Origin: Shinisaurus crocodilurus
Lineage: Eukaryota; Chordata; Lepidosauria; Squamata; Shinisauridae
DNA length: 64,000 nucleotides
Reading direction: 5' to 3'
Assembly: GCA_021292165.1 (NCBI GenBank)
Contig: CM037880.1
Location: 178,705,085-178,769,084 of the forward strand
Positions 12,101 through 26,518 of this stretch are shown piece by piece; within the stretch, counting starts at the first letter, position 1; each line of letters begins with the position of its first letter. The position numbers and the translations under genes were made by a program. The notes beneath the pieces are model-generated. The model did not search any database. It was given only the letters and a program-made list of their open reading frames with translations, and was not told where the DNA came from.

Positions 12101-15100
12101 ATAAAAATCAAGGGCTCTGTTACACACATTTGTGTGCAATGTATACTCCTTAAAAATGTAAGTGATTTAGGACAACTGGTCCATCTCGTTTCTCCATGTA
12201 TAATCGCGAAATGCAACTATAGCTCCTAAACACTATGAGTGAGATGGTATCAATTTCACTGCCAGGTTCACATGCAGTAAGACATGATAGCACTTGAGTT
12301 GTAGAAAAAAGTATGTCAAGAACCAAACCTTTCCATAAACCTTGAGACAATCACTAACAAATTGCTTTTAAACTAAGGTATTTTGAGGCAAAATTGACAA
12401 GACAATTTATTGTCTAACAATAGCAGTCACAAAGAAGAACATGGATTTAAGCAGGTGAGTACTTAAATCTTACTATTTCAGCTTTACTAATCCATGGCTT
12501 AGAATGCCCATGTAATGTTTTTTTCTGACTGTTTGGTAGACCAATACTGAGATCCTACAGACACTGGGCATGACTGAATCCAAAGGTAGGATGTGGAGGT
12601 CTCTATTCTCATAAAGTCACAAAGGGATCCAGGTGCATCCACACCTGCATCCATGCACACTCAAAACACAATTTATGCCATGTCACATCAGGACAGGCAC
12701 ACCACTGTACACTGTACATTGTGCCATAGCGCAAAAATGGGAAGTCCTGTGAGCGTCACAGCAAGCCACCTAGCCTTGTGAATCATAGATGTCCCATTAC
12801 AAGTTACTCATAGCCAGACCTTGCTCTAAGTAGGAGCTACTGGGACCCACAATGCCTTTGAGGTACCTCCTTATACCTACTGATTGGTATGCACGTGTAC
12901 ACCAGTCCCCCACATGTAAGAGCTGGTTGGACCATAACCATTATCTACATTTGTTATTTTCTTGAAAGTAACAATTCAAGAAAATAGGGGCCTCTGGACT
13001 TTCCTCAAGATTACAACGTGTGCCAGATTTTTATTTTTATTTTAATTGTTTGTCATGTTATGGGTGCTTGGAACCTACCCACTCCATCTCTCACACACAT
13101 CCTGGAAAAATTCATACTCATCACTCTGTATACAACAAGAATAAAATATAGGTCAGATGTACTTTAAATGGTGAACTAGAAAGCATGACTATGTATGTAA
13201 GGCTTCCTCAAGACTCTACCTGATTGGCAAGTAGGCTATAGCTCAAGCATATCGCAATTCTAAGGATAAAACACATTCCCCAGGGGAAGAAAGGGGTTAT
13301 TCAAAATTCTGACAAGTGGCAGAGACAGCACATAAGCTACTGTTGTGCAGGCTGCTCCTTGTGCATCCTTCCGACACTCCAGCTTTTCCTTTGCCCTTTC
13401 TGATTTGGCAAGGGAGAAAGAAAAGTTAGAGAAAGAACCAAATACAGAGTGATTTCTTCTGAAAGCTTTAAGGTAGCTGTTGAAAATAGCACATTATGTC
13501 ATCCAAACACAGTCTCCACTGCCCGCCTGCCCCACTCCCTTGTCCCACTTGAGCAAAGAAGGGGAACAGGATTCCCTCCGGTATCCTTTGATACCTGTAC
13601 AATCACACAGAGAATAGGAAAGCAGAACGAACACAAGAACAAATTAGAAATATAAAACCATTTGTTCATTTAATTTATTTAAATTAATGAACAGTAGGAC
13701 AGTAACAACCATCACTGCATAGTCAGCAAAAATACATATTTATAAGAGCAGTTCTTACAGCTGAGACTCTCTTTCTCCTGATTTCATTCTCGGCTGACAT
13801 AAGTAGCAGCTCAAGTTCTTTTATTTTTTTCTCTTTGTCAGGATCATCATCAAATGGCTGCTGAAGTGTACATTGAAACAAAACACCAAGAGACAAAGAG
13901 TTTATTTTGGACATGCTATTAAGAATGTTAACTTATGTAGGACTAAGAGGGACCAGACTTTTGCTGTTGTTGCAATTATTAGAACACTCAATGAAACTTA
14001 AATAATATATTTTTAAGGTGGAAACATAGTTTTGGTTTATAAAATTCTGCTCATTAAAGAATAACACAGCTATCTAATCTACAAAAAATGTGCTTCAAAT
14101 TCATTTCAGAGTAAGGCTGCAAACCTGACAGAATGCATTGGAGAGAAGTACCATTTAAATTAGTGTGGGCTTATTTCCAAACAGACATGTTTAGCATCAG
14201 GCTTATAGACTAACCGATGGGAGTTTCAGTAAAAACAAACAGGATTTGGTACTATTTTTAAAATGCATGCCAAATCTCTGGGATATTTTAAAAATATTGT
14301 TTAGGCATCCAAGCCAACCCTGAATAATTATTTTGTCTCAAATTAACTTAAAATCCAATTAGTTTTTTCCACTGGCAGAACTAATTCCTTCAGCAAAATC
14401 AGGAAGGTGCTGCATGAGCAGATATCCACTCGTCTGATGTTGGCTTTTGCTCACAGTTAGTAAACTACAAAGTAATGTTATTTCCCCTGAACATTCAACA
14501 TCTGGGTTGGGGAAACTCTGGCCCACAGGTCGAATTTGGTCTGCAGAGGTTCCCTCCCAGGCCCTGCCCTGCCCCACCTCCTCTCCCAGTACTAGAGAAA
14601 GGTAGATTTTCCCTAGCACTGGGAGAGGAACCCCTAGTCTTATCTCTGATCACAGTGGGGCTTTCCTCTCCCAGTACTAGAGAAAGGCTGCCTTTCTCTA
14701 CCATTGAGAGGGACTGTCCTTTCTTCATGCAGAAAGGCAGGAGCGATTGCTCCATGTGTCTCTCTATATGGAGAAAGGGGCATTCCTTTCCTCTGTGTGG
14801 AGAGTGGTAGGAGTGGTTGCTCCTGCCTGCTTCTGCAGGGAGAAAAGGAATTTGTGGAGAGAAAGGCAGGAACGATTGCTCCATGCCTCTCTCTGCACCA
14901 AGTAACTCCTTTCTCCGTGCAGGAAGACACATAGAGTTCTGTGCCTCTCTCTGCACAGAGAAAGGGAAACACTATAATGACAGGGGTGGGGCTTCGGAAG
15001 TACACTGTAAATGTAAATGATACTTTGACAAGGGGATTATTAACTGTATTAATTTATAAAACCATCACAAATGTCAGAATAAGTATTCTTCTATCTAGTG

Positions 15101-18100
15101 GCACCTTATTAAATGTTACATAAAAAGCATGAATTGCCCTTTGTTAAGAGTTGCCAAATTTAGTTTAGCATGAATTTTGCTTCTGATAAAGCAAGTTCTA
15201 GCTTACAAAGCAAAAACAACAACATCTTAGCCTCAACACAGAGACTGTACTCTGTTTGCATCCTCTTTCTTTCATTTAAGTGAACTAACTGGACTCATCA
15301 CATTAAGAAAATCTTTCAACTGGTCTATAAGTATTGGGCAGTATCCTATACTGCTGCTGCAGTCACGCTATTTCTTTTGCACTAGTGGAACTGACTGATA
15401 GCGCAACAGCGATTTTGTGGCTCTAAAAGTCATCCCACAAATGAGAGAAACGCTCATTTCTGGATCAGAACAGGTCAGCAGGGATCCCTTCTGCAAGCTC
15501 CACTGACCTGCCCTAGTAGAAAGTCCCTGTTGTGCAAGCAGTCACTCCCACTGGCACATGGACACAATAGAATATTGCCCATTGTTTCTATTTATATTAA
15601 CACACACCTTTACAATTTTCTAAAAGCAAGACTTGACTCTTTTTTTTTTAACAACATATACCTTACTAGTAAGAGACTCCTATTCCTCTACCCTTACCTT
15701 TACTAGGTTCCTATTTTTGTTTCACTTGAAAAGTGTGAATTCCTATAGCAAAACCTATTCATTGCAAAGCAACACAATCTGTCCCACCCTCCCTCCGTCC
15801 CCACCCGCAAAGTAGAACAAACAACCCTTCAAGCTAACGTTGTAGGCAGAGGTCTGCATAGAATTCCTCTCAAAAGGCTTGCCTAGATGGCCACATGATT
15901 AGTCTCACAACCAGTGCCACAACCCACAAGGCATATCCTGCACAAGCTATCATTCATTTCCGTGGCACTGGTGCAGAATACGTTCCAGGTGGGTTGTATC
16001 CTATAGGAGTATAACCTTAATACTTTAGCACAGAGCCCTTAAATTAAAATGTTTTCATACTGTCTGCCTAAAAAGAGTTTCCATGGCCTTATAGAAAGCT
16101 TTAGAATACATTATACTAGCCAGGAGGTTACCTGAATGAAGTTTGGAGAAGGTGCGACATGGTCTATGCAGTTGCCTTCTGTTGACACGTACTGGTATCC
16201 TGGGATCTAACAAATCAGAACTGTTCTTTACACATTGATATCTGAAATATTTCTTAAACATTTTTCAATTTCAGGAAATATTTTCAATTTTACACATGCT
16301 TTTTTGAAAAACTGATCACAATGACCATGGGCAATTGTTGGGTTAACTCTGGGTTCTTTAACTCATAAATAACCCAGAGTTTGAGGTTCGCATGTCACAA
16401 AAAACCCCAGGAAACCATAAATAACCCAGGAGTTCTTGGGTTGTTAAGTAAAAGCAGAAACGATGAGCGAACAGCTCACACACACCACTCATTCCCACAA
16501 TTCCTGGGTTAAACAATCCATGAATTGTTGCCATGATGTGCAAACCAGGTCTCTGAGACACAACAGGAACACTCAGATTATCAAATTAGGAAACCCAAAC
16601 TAATAATAACACTTATTTAAGAGATATTTAAAATTCTGGAGTATTTCTTCAACAAAAGAAAGGGTTTTCACCCCTCTACTTTCCTTACAGCGTAAGTAAT
16701 AAATTTTGATACATTTCCCCCCTATTTTAAACAAACATTTTTATATGGACACAAAAAGCTTTGGAGAACTTACATGTGCCTGAACTGGTATGTAAAATTG
16801 ATTTGGGGTATGAAGATGGTCTGCAGGTGCACACGTTTTGTGTGGCAGTTTTGATAAACAAGGTCTCTCAGTCTTGATTCCATCTTGTAAATATCCTTCT
16901 TGTTCAACTTTTCTTCTCATAGTGGAGTTCCAATGATTTTTGATTGAATTGTCAGTCCTAAACAAATCAAAGGACACAATCCAGCCAAAGATAAGCAACT
17001 TAAAAGTCACACTGATTTCAATGGAAGAGAGTTAATCATGTACTTAACTCTTATTGAAATAAATGAGACATAAGGTGTTTAACCTTAGCTGTATTGTGCC
17101 CAATGTATAGAAATTACGTTGGTTACAAAGGTTCACAGATCCATGAACTAACTAAGCAAGTTAATCAAGAAAAAAACAATGTGGAAAATAATGAATTTTA
17201 AGATGTAGAATTTCAAGAACTTCCCAAATTAAAACAAAAATTTCAAATACCTCTAAAACAGTGTGACAATTCTATGACAGTACCATATTCATATTACCCA
17301 AAGCGGGGTGCGGTGGGGAGAGAATCTGAGGAGAAACTTCCTAACAGAGACTTCCTAACAGAGCTGAATTTTTAGTTTCTCTCTTCTCATAGCAGACTCC
17401 AGAGCTTCATAAAAATTGCTTCTGAAACTTGCCTCTGTTTCAAGTGCAGTTTACTATGTAGCATGGGGAGTGCTTCTATTATTAAAAGCAAGTCTAAATC
17501 CCCTTTAGACTCAAAAATACTGTCATGGTTCTTTGGATCATAGCCAAGGATTAGAAGGATCTTGTATTGTTTTAACTTACCAGAATATGGCATTTAGCAA
17601 CTACTTGAAAACTTTCGAAACATATATGTACAGAATAAGCAGTATAAATTGAGTCATTAGGTTATATCTAACACTGTGCTAGCGGCCATCTGCTAGTGCA
17701 ATGGAAATTTCTCCCTCTCTCTTCCCCATTGCAGCCCTCTGCGTTGCACCAAAATCTGCTCTGGGAATTTCCCAGCTCTCTAGAGCAGATTTTGAGGGGG
17801 TACAGGGGGTGGGGGAAATCGCTCCCCACTCCCAGTTCCACTGACAGAACTGCTTCTGTCAGAGGAACAACACTATTGGATACAACCCATTGGAAGTTGA
17901 TCATATCATGAACTTTTCTCACATTAATGAGTGGAATAATTAATGGATAAAAGACAGTATTAGCAAGTAGCTAATTGCCAATGCCAAGACTAGCAAGTAG
18001 ATCACAATCAGATTTGGAAGCACTGAATTATTTTTATAAAGCCAGCAGACATTTAAGAAACATGGAACCAGCACTTCCTTTCAGCAAAAGATTTATACTC

Positions 18101-18779
18101 AAGCATTTCCCTGTACAGGAGTAGAAAAATCAGAGTAGCAATATCCAGTATCCAGAATACATACCTTACAACAGATCTGTTCACACACACATCACTCTGA
18201 TTTTATTGCTCCTGTACATAGCCCCACTTCTGTCTCTGCATCATATTATGCTGTTTTAGGAAACAGCCTTCTACTGGTTGAAGATACTCTACAATCCAGA
18301 TTTAAAATAACTCAAAATGAAAGATGAATAATTGAAGAGAAAAGGATAAATAGAGAAGGTATGCCATATGATGAACATGCCATTTGTAATCTCTGAACTG
18401 ACAAATCCTGCAAAATCCACTGGAAGATCATCATATTTCTTTGGTATTTTTCCTCAAGTTCAAACTTTATAGTAAACGTTGAAAGAATCTAAGCCTTCTA
18501 TGCAGAATCTGAGGAGCACATGTGCACTTCAGCACTTCATCTCTCATAGCACATGAGGACCATTCCATGCTAAAAGGGAAAGCAGGGAAAGGGGAAAGCA
18601 TCAGCAAGCAACATCCTGAGGGCTTGAAGAAACTAAGAATTTCAGTAGATCGTGGCCTGGCTGATTGAGCCAGGAGACCACAGGTCATCTGATATACCAA
18701 GCACCCTTTCTGCTTCTTCGAAACCTCCAGGGGGTAGCCAGGTGATGCAATCACACCTGCACACACACAAGCAAGGATT

Positions 18780-18815
<36 letters not shown>

Positions 18816-21800
18816 AGCTTTGCCAGTCTGGCTGTGGGGATTGCCAGGCTACTGCTGTGGGCACACTCTGCACGTCCAAGAATAACCTGGGCATGAGGGC
18901 TGGACCAGGCCACTGGATGCCTGGCTGGATTGACCTGGCACAGTGGCTTCCATTGATATGGCACAACCTATTGCCCAAAAATGTTGCTACCTCAGCCATG
19001 GTGTAGAGGAAGGCAGGGCTAATTGCCTGGGCTAATCTGGGGATGGGGGCTTGATGCAGGTTCTGGCAACACTACATACATGTTTCTTGGGGCCCTTATG
19101 TACACTCAGAACCACTGTCCCCCACCCCTGTACACATCTAGATCATATTCTTTGGTTACCCTTTTGGTAGCTTGCACAGCAAGCTTTGAAGTATTTCTTA
19201 GTAGTGAACACTTAAGATGTAGTATAATGATTGCTGCACCAACGCAATAACGTTATGGGTTGGTGCCAATGATTTGGGGATAAGCTTCAAAAATCTAGAA
19301 AGAACTGTATACGGACTGCTTTTTGCGCACACAGTATTGTCAATTAAAAAAAAAATACCTTCCAGGAAGCAGCTTTGCAATTTCAGCCCACCGATTTCCC
19401 AAACGTTTGTGAGCTTCATAGATGATTCTGTCCTCCTCTTCAGTCCATGAAGATTTCTTTACCTCAGGGTTAAGGTGGTTATGCCACCTCTCTCGACATT
19501 GCTTCCCTATTCTTCCTTTTAGGTGCTTTGCGATCAAAGACCAGCGCTTTGGGCCATATTTTTGAACAAGTTCAATAACCTGGAATGCAAATTGAACAGC
19601 AACAGTATTGCTAAAGAAGCTGAGAATTCCAATTGCATTCATTTAGGGTATATGTACCAAGTGTGTGTGTAGAGGGGAATAATATTAAGGAGATAAATAC
19701 GACTGTGTCAAGCCTAAAAACAAGGTGATAAAGAACAGTCATTTTAAAAAATGTATTATTACATTCATATTCCGCATTTCTCCTCTTGCAAGGAACCCAA
19801 GGTGGCTTACATGGTCCTCCTCCTCCTCCTCTCCATTTTTATCCTCACAACAACCCTGTGAGGTAGGTTAGGCTGAGAGTCAGTGACTGGCCCAAAGTCA
19901 CCCAGTGAACTTCACGGCTGAGTAGGGACTAGAACTCAGATCTCCCAAGTCCCAGTCCAACACCCTAACCACTACACCAGACTGGCTCCCACTACACAAG
20001 TCACGTTCCAAGGTCCTAAACTGCAGAATGAGGCTGACATATTTTTTCTTAATTTATACAGTAACTAGCTGATGGGACAGAGAACACAGTTTGAAGGAAA
20101 ACTTTAAAAAGCTAGGTTTCAGCATTCCCTTCCAAATATTGTATGACCAAGTATAGAAGACCTTTAATATGTAAGAAAGAAATCAAATTGTTATTTTAAA
20201 CACAAAGCTAAATATTTGCCTATATTGTGGAAAACTGGTAAGTCTGCCCTAAAGAAAATGAAATTAATCTAGGAAAATCTTTATTTAAGCAATTTAGTAT
20301 TTATTTTGGTAACACTGCCATTTTCACATCTCCTCACCACCACTGCCGGGGAGAAGAGCAAGCCAGGCAGGTGGGTCCAGCTCTGCTGCTGCTGCCGCCG
20401 CCTGTGCGAGGCCAGCCCACCCCACCGCACCTGTGGGACTGCTGCCTGCCCCCTGCAGGCCCGGGCTCAGCCGGGAGCGCCTTGCCCCACCTGCAGCTGC
20501 TTGGAAGGGGACTATAAAGACCAGGCCCCAGCGGGGGCGGGTCCGCCGCCGCCGGGGTCGCCACCGAAGGGGCGACACCAAAGGGGGTCGCCCCTTTGGG
20601 GGAGCCACTTCGGGGGTGGCACGAGGGCGAGGGCCTGTCCCCCTGCTGTTGGGGATATAGGTGGGGCTGGGAGTTTTAAAGAGGCCCTTCCTTTTTGAAG
20701 GGTTGGGGCTTTTTAGGGGTTGATTTTAGGGGTGGGTCTCCCGCCTGACTGGCGGAAGCGAGGGGGCATGTGTCTCTCCCAGGGAGATAGTGGGGGGAGT
20801 TCTGGGGGGCAAACGGTACCAACGTTGAGCGGCAGGCGCTGGCAGAGCGCTAGGGGCAGGCCACGCCGAGTAAGGGGAACAAGGGATCGATGCTTAATAT
20901 CTATCCCTTGTTCCGGGCCTGCCCAGAGCCAAGGGATAACTGGGGGATGTGTTGCTCCTCCCCCCACCCTGCGTTTGCTGTTGTGCAATGCCAGCTCCGT
21001 TACCCAAAAAACATCTCTCATCCATGACTTGATCATGGATGAGGGTGCGGACCTGGCATGTGTTACGGAAACCTGGCTGGACGAGGCCGCTGCTCCAACT
21101 CTGGCGGCCTTGTGTCCGGCCGGTTTCTCGTATGCCCAGCAGCCAAGGGTTGGGGGACGGGGAGGGGGAGTGGCTGTTATCTACCGGGAGTCCTTGGTCC
21201 TCACCAGACTCCCTCTCCGGGAGACCAAGTTTATTGAGTGCATGTACTGGAGGTTGGGTCCAAAGGGCAGCCTGGGGATTCTGCTCGTGTACCGTCCACT
21301 CCGCTGCACGACAGACTCCCTGGCCGAGGTGCTGGAGGTGGTCTCCGATGTGCGTGTGTTGTCCCCCAGGCTAGTGGTGCTGGGGGACTTCAACGTACAT
21401 TCGGGGGCTTCCCTCACTGGGGCACCTCGGGACTTTATGGAGACCATGGCTTCCTGGGAGCTGCACCCTGTATTAACTGGACCTACCCATGTAGCCGGTC
21501 ATGCACTGGACTTGGTTTTTGTTTCCGGAGAGGGGGGAAATGATCTGGAGATCGGGGGTATATCCACCACCCCCTTGTCATGGTCAGATCACTATCTGGT
21601 GGGGTTGGATTTCTCGGTGCCACAACCCCTCTGCAGGGGTGAGGGACCTATTAGAATGGTCCGCCCCAGGCGTCTTATGGATCCGGATGGATTCCTGAAC
21701 GCGCTTGGGGAATTGGAGCACACAAACGGTAGCTCGGTCGAGACCCTGGTGAATGACTGGAATGCTGCAATCACCAGGGCATTAGACCGAGTTGCTCCGA

Positions 21801-24800
21801 AGCGCCCTCTTCGCCTAAACAGAGCTCGCGCGGCGCCATGGTTCACTCCGTCGCTGCGAGCTCTGAAACAAGAGGTGAGAAGGCTAGAGCGCCGATGGCG
21901 AAATTCCCGCTCCAAAGACGATCGAACACGGGTTAGAGCTGCATCTTCAGCCTACCGGGTGGCGGTGAAGGCAGCAAAAAAGAATTTCTATGCTGCCTCC
22001 ATTGCGTCTGCAGAGTGCTGCCCCAGGAGGCTGTTCCAAGTGGTCCGGAGTCTGGTCGGTCCAGTCGCTCCGGACCCACTGGAACAGTCAAAAGCCTCCT
22101 GTGAGGCTTTAGCGAAGCACTTCGCAGATAAAATCGATCGGATTAGGAGTGGGATATCGTACGTCGTGGACACAGGGAGTGAGCGGGAGGAGGCCAATGG
22201 CAGACCGGTTTTGTGGGATCGGTTTCGGCTTCTTCCTTCTGATGAAGTGGACAAGGTGCTTTCATCTGTGAGGCCGACCACCTGCTTATTTGACCCTTGC
22301 CCATCCTGGCTCATCATGAGCTGCAGGGAGAGACTGGGTGAGGGGATCAAGGCGGTGGTGAATGCCTCCCTCGAGGAGGGAGTGATGCCATCAGCCCTTA
22401 AGGAGGCAGTAATAAGACCGCTTCTAAAGAAGCCCTCCTTGGATCCCCAGGATTTAAACAACTTTCGCCCAGTCTCCAATTTACCATTTCTGGGCAAGGT
22501 GATCGAGCGGGTGGTGGGTGCTCAGTTGAAGGCACACTTGGATGAAGCCGATTATTTGGATCCGTGCCAGTCGGGCTTCAGGTCTGGACATGGGACGGAG
22601 ACGGCCTTGGTCGCCTTGGTGGATGATATGAGGAGGGCTTTGGATAGGGGCGAATGCTCCTTTCTAGTCCTCCTCGATCTCTCAGCGGCTTTTGATACCG
22701 TTGACCACGGTATCCTCCTGGACCGTCTGGAGGGGTTGGGCTTGGGAGGCACTGTATTGCAGTGGTTCCGGTCCTTCCTCTCTGGAAGGTATCAGAGGGT
22801 AGTTCAAGGGGAGGAGGCTTCGGACCCTCGGCTGCTCACTTGTGGAGTGCCGCAGGGTTCCATCCTCTCCCCGATGTTATTCAACATCTACCTCAAGCCG
22901 CTGGGAGCTATCATCAGGAGGTTTGGGGTGCAGTGTCATCAGTATGCGGATGACACGCAGCTCTACCTCTGTTTTAAGTCCTCACCGAGGTTGGCCGTTG
23001 AGACCCTGTCCAAGTGCCTGGAGTCAGTGGCTGGCTGGATGGGAAGGAACATGCTGAAACTGAACCCCGACAAGACCGAGGTACTTCTGGTGGGGGACAA
23101 GGGAAGGTTAGGGGATGTTGACCTGGTGCTGAATGGGGTACATCTACCCCTGAAGGACCAGGTCCGCAGCTTGGGGGTCATTCTAGACTCCCAGCTGTCC
23201 ATGGAGGCTCAGGTGGCAGCTGTGAGCCGGGCGGCGCTGTATCAACTCCATCTGATACGGCAGCTGCGCCCCTAACTTCCTAATCACCTGCTCCCATCAG
23301 TGGTTCATGCCTTGGTCTCCTCTCGCCTAGACTACTGTAATGCGCTCTACGTGGGGTTACCCTTGAAGACGGTCCGCAAGCTTCAGCTGGTACAGAACGC
23401 GGCGGCTCGCCTGATTAAGGGCAGCCGCCAGCGTGATCACATCACGCCAGTGCTTAATGAGTTGCACTGGCTACCAGTTGCTTGCCGAGCCGAATTCAAG
23501 GTGTTGGTTTTGACCTTTAAAACCCTACACGGCTCCGGCCCAGCTTATCTCAAGGAGCGCCTCCAGCAACATCAAGTAGGCCGCTCAACAAGGTCTGCCA
23601 CGGACGGCCTTCTCCTTATCCCATCAGCCAGAGCAGCCAGGCTGGTGGGGACTAGGAAGGGGGCCTTCTCTGTGGCGGCCCCCACATTATGGAACTCCCT
23701 CCCTAGTGACCTTCGCCATGCCCCCTCCGTGATGAGCTTCCGCCGTGCATTAAAAACATGGCTGTTCAGGCGGGAATATGGGGTGGGTTAGGTTTTTAAT
23801 GAGAATTTTTTATATTGTTTTAATTATTATGTTTTATTGTGTTTTATTGTATTTTAATTGTACATCGCCCAGGGTGGCCGGGTGACCGGCCAGATGGGCG
23901 ATTGATAAATATAATAAATAAATAAATAAATAACATTTGATGATTTGGTACATACCAGGTTAACATACCAGTTTTTAAGTAAGGAAAGGAACAATAAGAC
24001 ACTTGTGCAGACGTTAAAACTTCTGTGTGGTTAAGGACAATGGTACAAGGATGCCCAACAGAATTCTTAAGTGCACAATAATGAGATTGCCGACTTCTAT
24101 CATTTGAATATTTTCTCATTTTTCTTAATAAATTTTATTTAGTTATTATATACTACATACAAAAACTATAAAACACAAACATACAACTAAAATGAATCAT
24201 AAAGTGCACCACCCACCCACCTAGGGACCAATTAATATACATCCATCCCCTTAATCAATTAAATTCCACATTCCAAAAATATAACATATCCTGACAAGGC
24301 ATACTCCCCTTCCCCTTTATTAATACATAGTCTAATAATTGATTCCATATATCCATAAAATTATTCTTCTTTAACTGTCCCTTTTTGCATTTGATACTAC
24401 AAGTTAATTTATCATTTAGGGCTATATGCCAAACTTCCTTATACCAATCAGTTATTACAAAAATATGTACTTTCAATTTCCTCGCTATCATTAACCTAGC
24501 CGCAGTTAACAAGTTTACAATAAGTTCCTTCGTATTTTGGGCACAAGTGACTTTATCTGTTATTGATAACAAAGCAAGTTTAGGACAGACCTCTAGATTA
24601 ATACCAATAATTTCCGATATTTCTGTAAAAACCTCTCGCCAAAGTTCCAGAACATTTTTACAACTCCACCACATATGAGCATATGTACCTATTTCCTGAC
24701 ATCCTCTCCAGAAAAGTGCGGAGCAATTGTTATCTATTCTATTTAATCTTACTGGAGTTAGGTACCACCTCCATATTATTTTATAGAGATTCTCCTTTAT

Positions 24801-26478
24801 CCTAGTTGACATAACTTTCACAATCCGTCTATCCCATATATTGTTCCAGCCCACCTTCGAGGTCACCTCTTCAAATTCATTATCCCATACTGTCTTAAGA
24901 TGGTCATCTTGTTCTTCTGCTTTTTGAATAATATTTTCTCATTTTTACCCTTCCATATCCTATGTTGGAACCAGCCATAAGCAAAACAAGGCAGTGCACG
25001 CTTAGTTAACCCTTCCGTACTTTAAGACAATAAGGTTGTTCACACCACACGACAGCCCAGCATGGGTTATTTAACCCACGGTGAGACTGTGGCCCATGCA
25101 GAGTTTGTGCAGCTGCCATTTTGAAGATGCAACCCCCACTCGGGGGTTGTCGTGTCGTGCAAACCCAGTGAGCGTGGGTTATAAGAGGGTTAAACAACTG
25201 TCGCATAAGGTTTGTTTTACGGTTATTTAACCCTTGCATAACCCATGTTTGCCGGGTTCACACAACGTGACAACCCCCGAGCAAGGGTTGCATATGTAAC
25301 GTGGTGCCCGCAGGCACCACGGCTCATCATGGGCTAAATAACCTATGACGAGCCGCAGTGTGTCATCCAAAACCAGTCACAGAATTAGTACTCAGGAACA
25401 ATATAAATAAGTTACCCTCTGATCTTCCTCTTTAGTCCAGGGGCCTTTAATAAGTTCCGGATTTAGGACTTTCTGCCATCGATGCTGGCACTGAAAATCA
25501 GAACGATTCTGCAGAAGAGTAAAAAGAAAGATTCTCTGTGTAGACTGTCACATCCAGATTCAAGATTCCATAAAGCTCCAATATCCACACAGAGCTTCTA
25601 CGAAGAACTAGGGTTCACAGGGACAGCATGGCACATGCAATGGGAATGCACATACAGAGCTGGGTGGGGTTATTTTTCTAAACTGACTGTTTTATCTCTT
25701 TGCTTATTCAAACCAGCTGATAAACAAATGACTTTAACACTTGTGTGTTAAATAAGAAAAGCCTCAACAAAACACTTTCCACTTACTTGTAGATGACTTG
25801 CAATAAATGACCAGTCACATGTACCATGCTGTTCTACTAGCTTCTTCAGCTTTTCATCCTGTTAAAACAATAAACAGGAGTCAATAAACAATAAACTTTA
25901 GATCCAAACGTGAAGGAAAAACAACAGTCTGGTTAAAGCTCACCTCATCACGCGTCCATTTTACTCTATTACAGATCTTCTTTGCCCCTTTTTGTTGTGG
26001 TACTTCATAGTCATGGTCTGCATAGTGAAGGTCATCATCATCTTCCTCACTGCAAAGTGCAAACTAATATTAATTAAAATTGACCGTGAAAATATGCTTA
26101 TGTAACAGCTCAAGACACCACAGGTATTTTAGATAGGGGTTATGATCAACATGTTTGTTTTTTTAAGATACAGCTGGTTTCTATGCAACTATCAACACAT
26201 TATTCTCAACTGGCACAAAGTCTAGCTAAATAAAAATGTATTATGTATTACATGTTTTATCCACCTTTCTGTCAAGGCAGTCAAGGTGGTTTATTAATTT
26301 AAAATACTAAACAAACGTTACAACAATAAAAAAAAAAAATAGAACAGTTTTCTCAGGCCAACTGAAGATTTCATCTTGAGCATCCTGGCCTGGGTTTCCT
26401 CACTTCTGCCTTCCCTCAGGGCACAGAGGTCTTAAGTAGCCTCAGGGAAGGCTACATACAACAATTGTATAATAATAA

Positions 26479-26518
<40 letters not shown>

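Noticed and set aside
20306..20698. GC-rich open frames before the L2 RT frame, considered as an L2 ORF1
   Set aside because: Frames are open on both strands through GC content, with no esterase, coiled-coil or zinc-knuckle motif; treated as 5' UTR.
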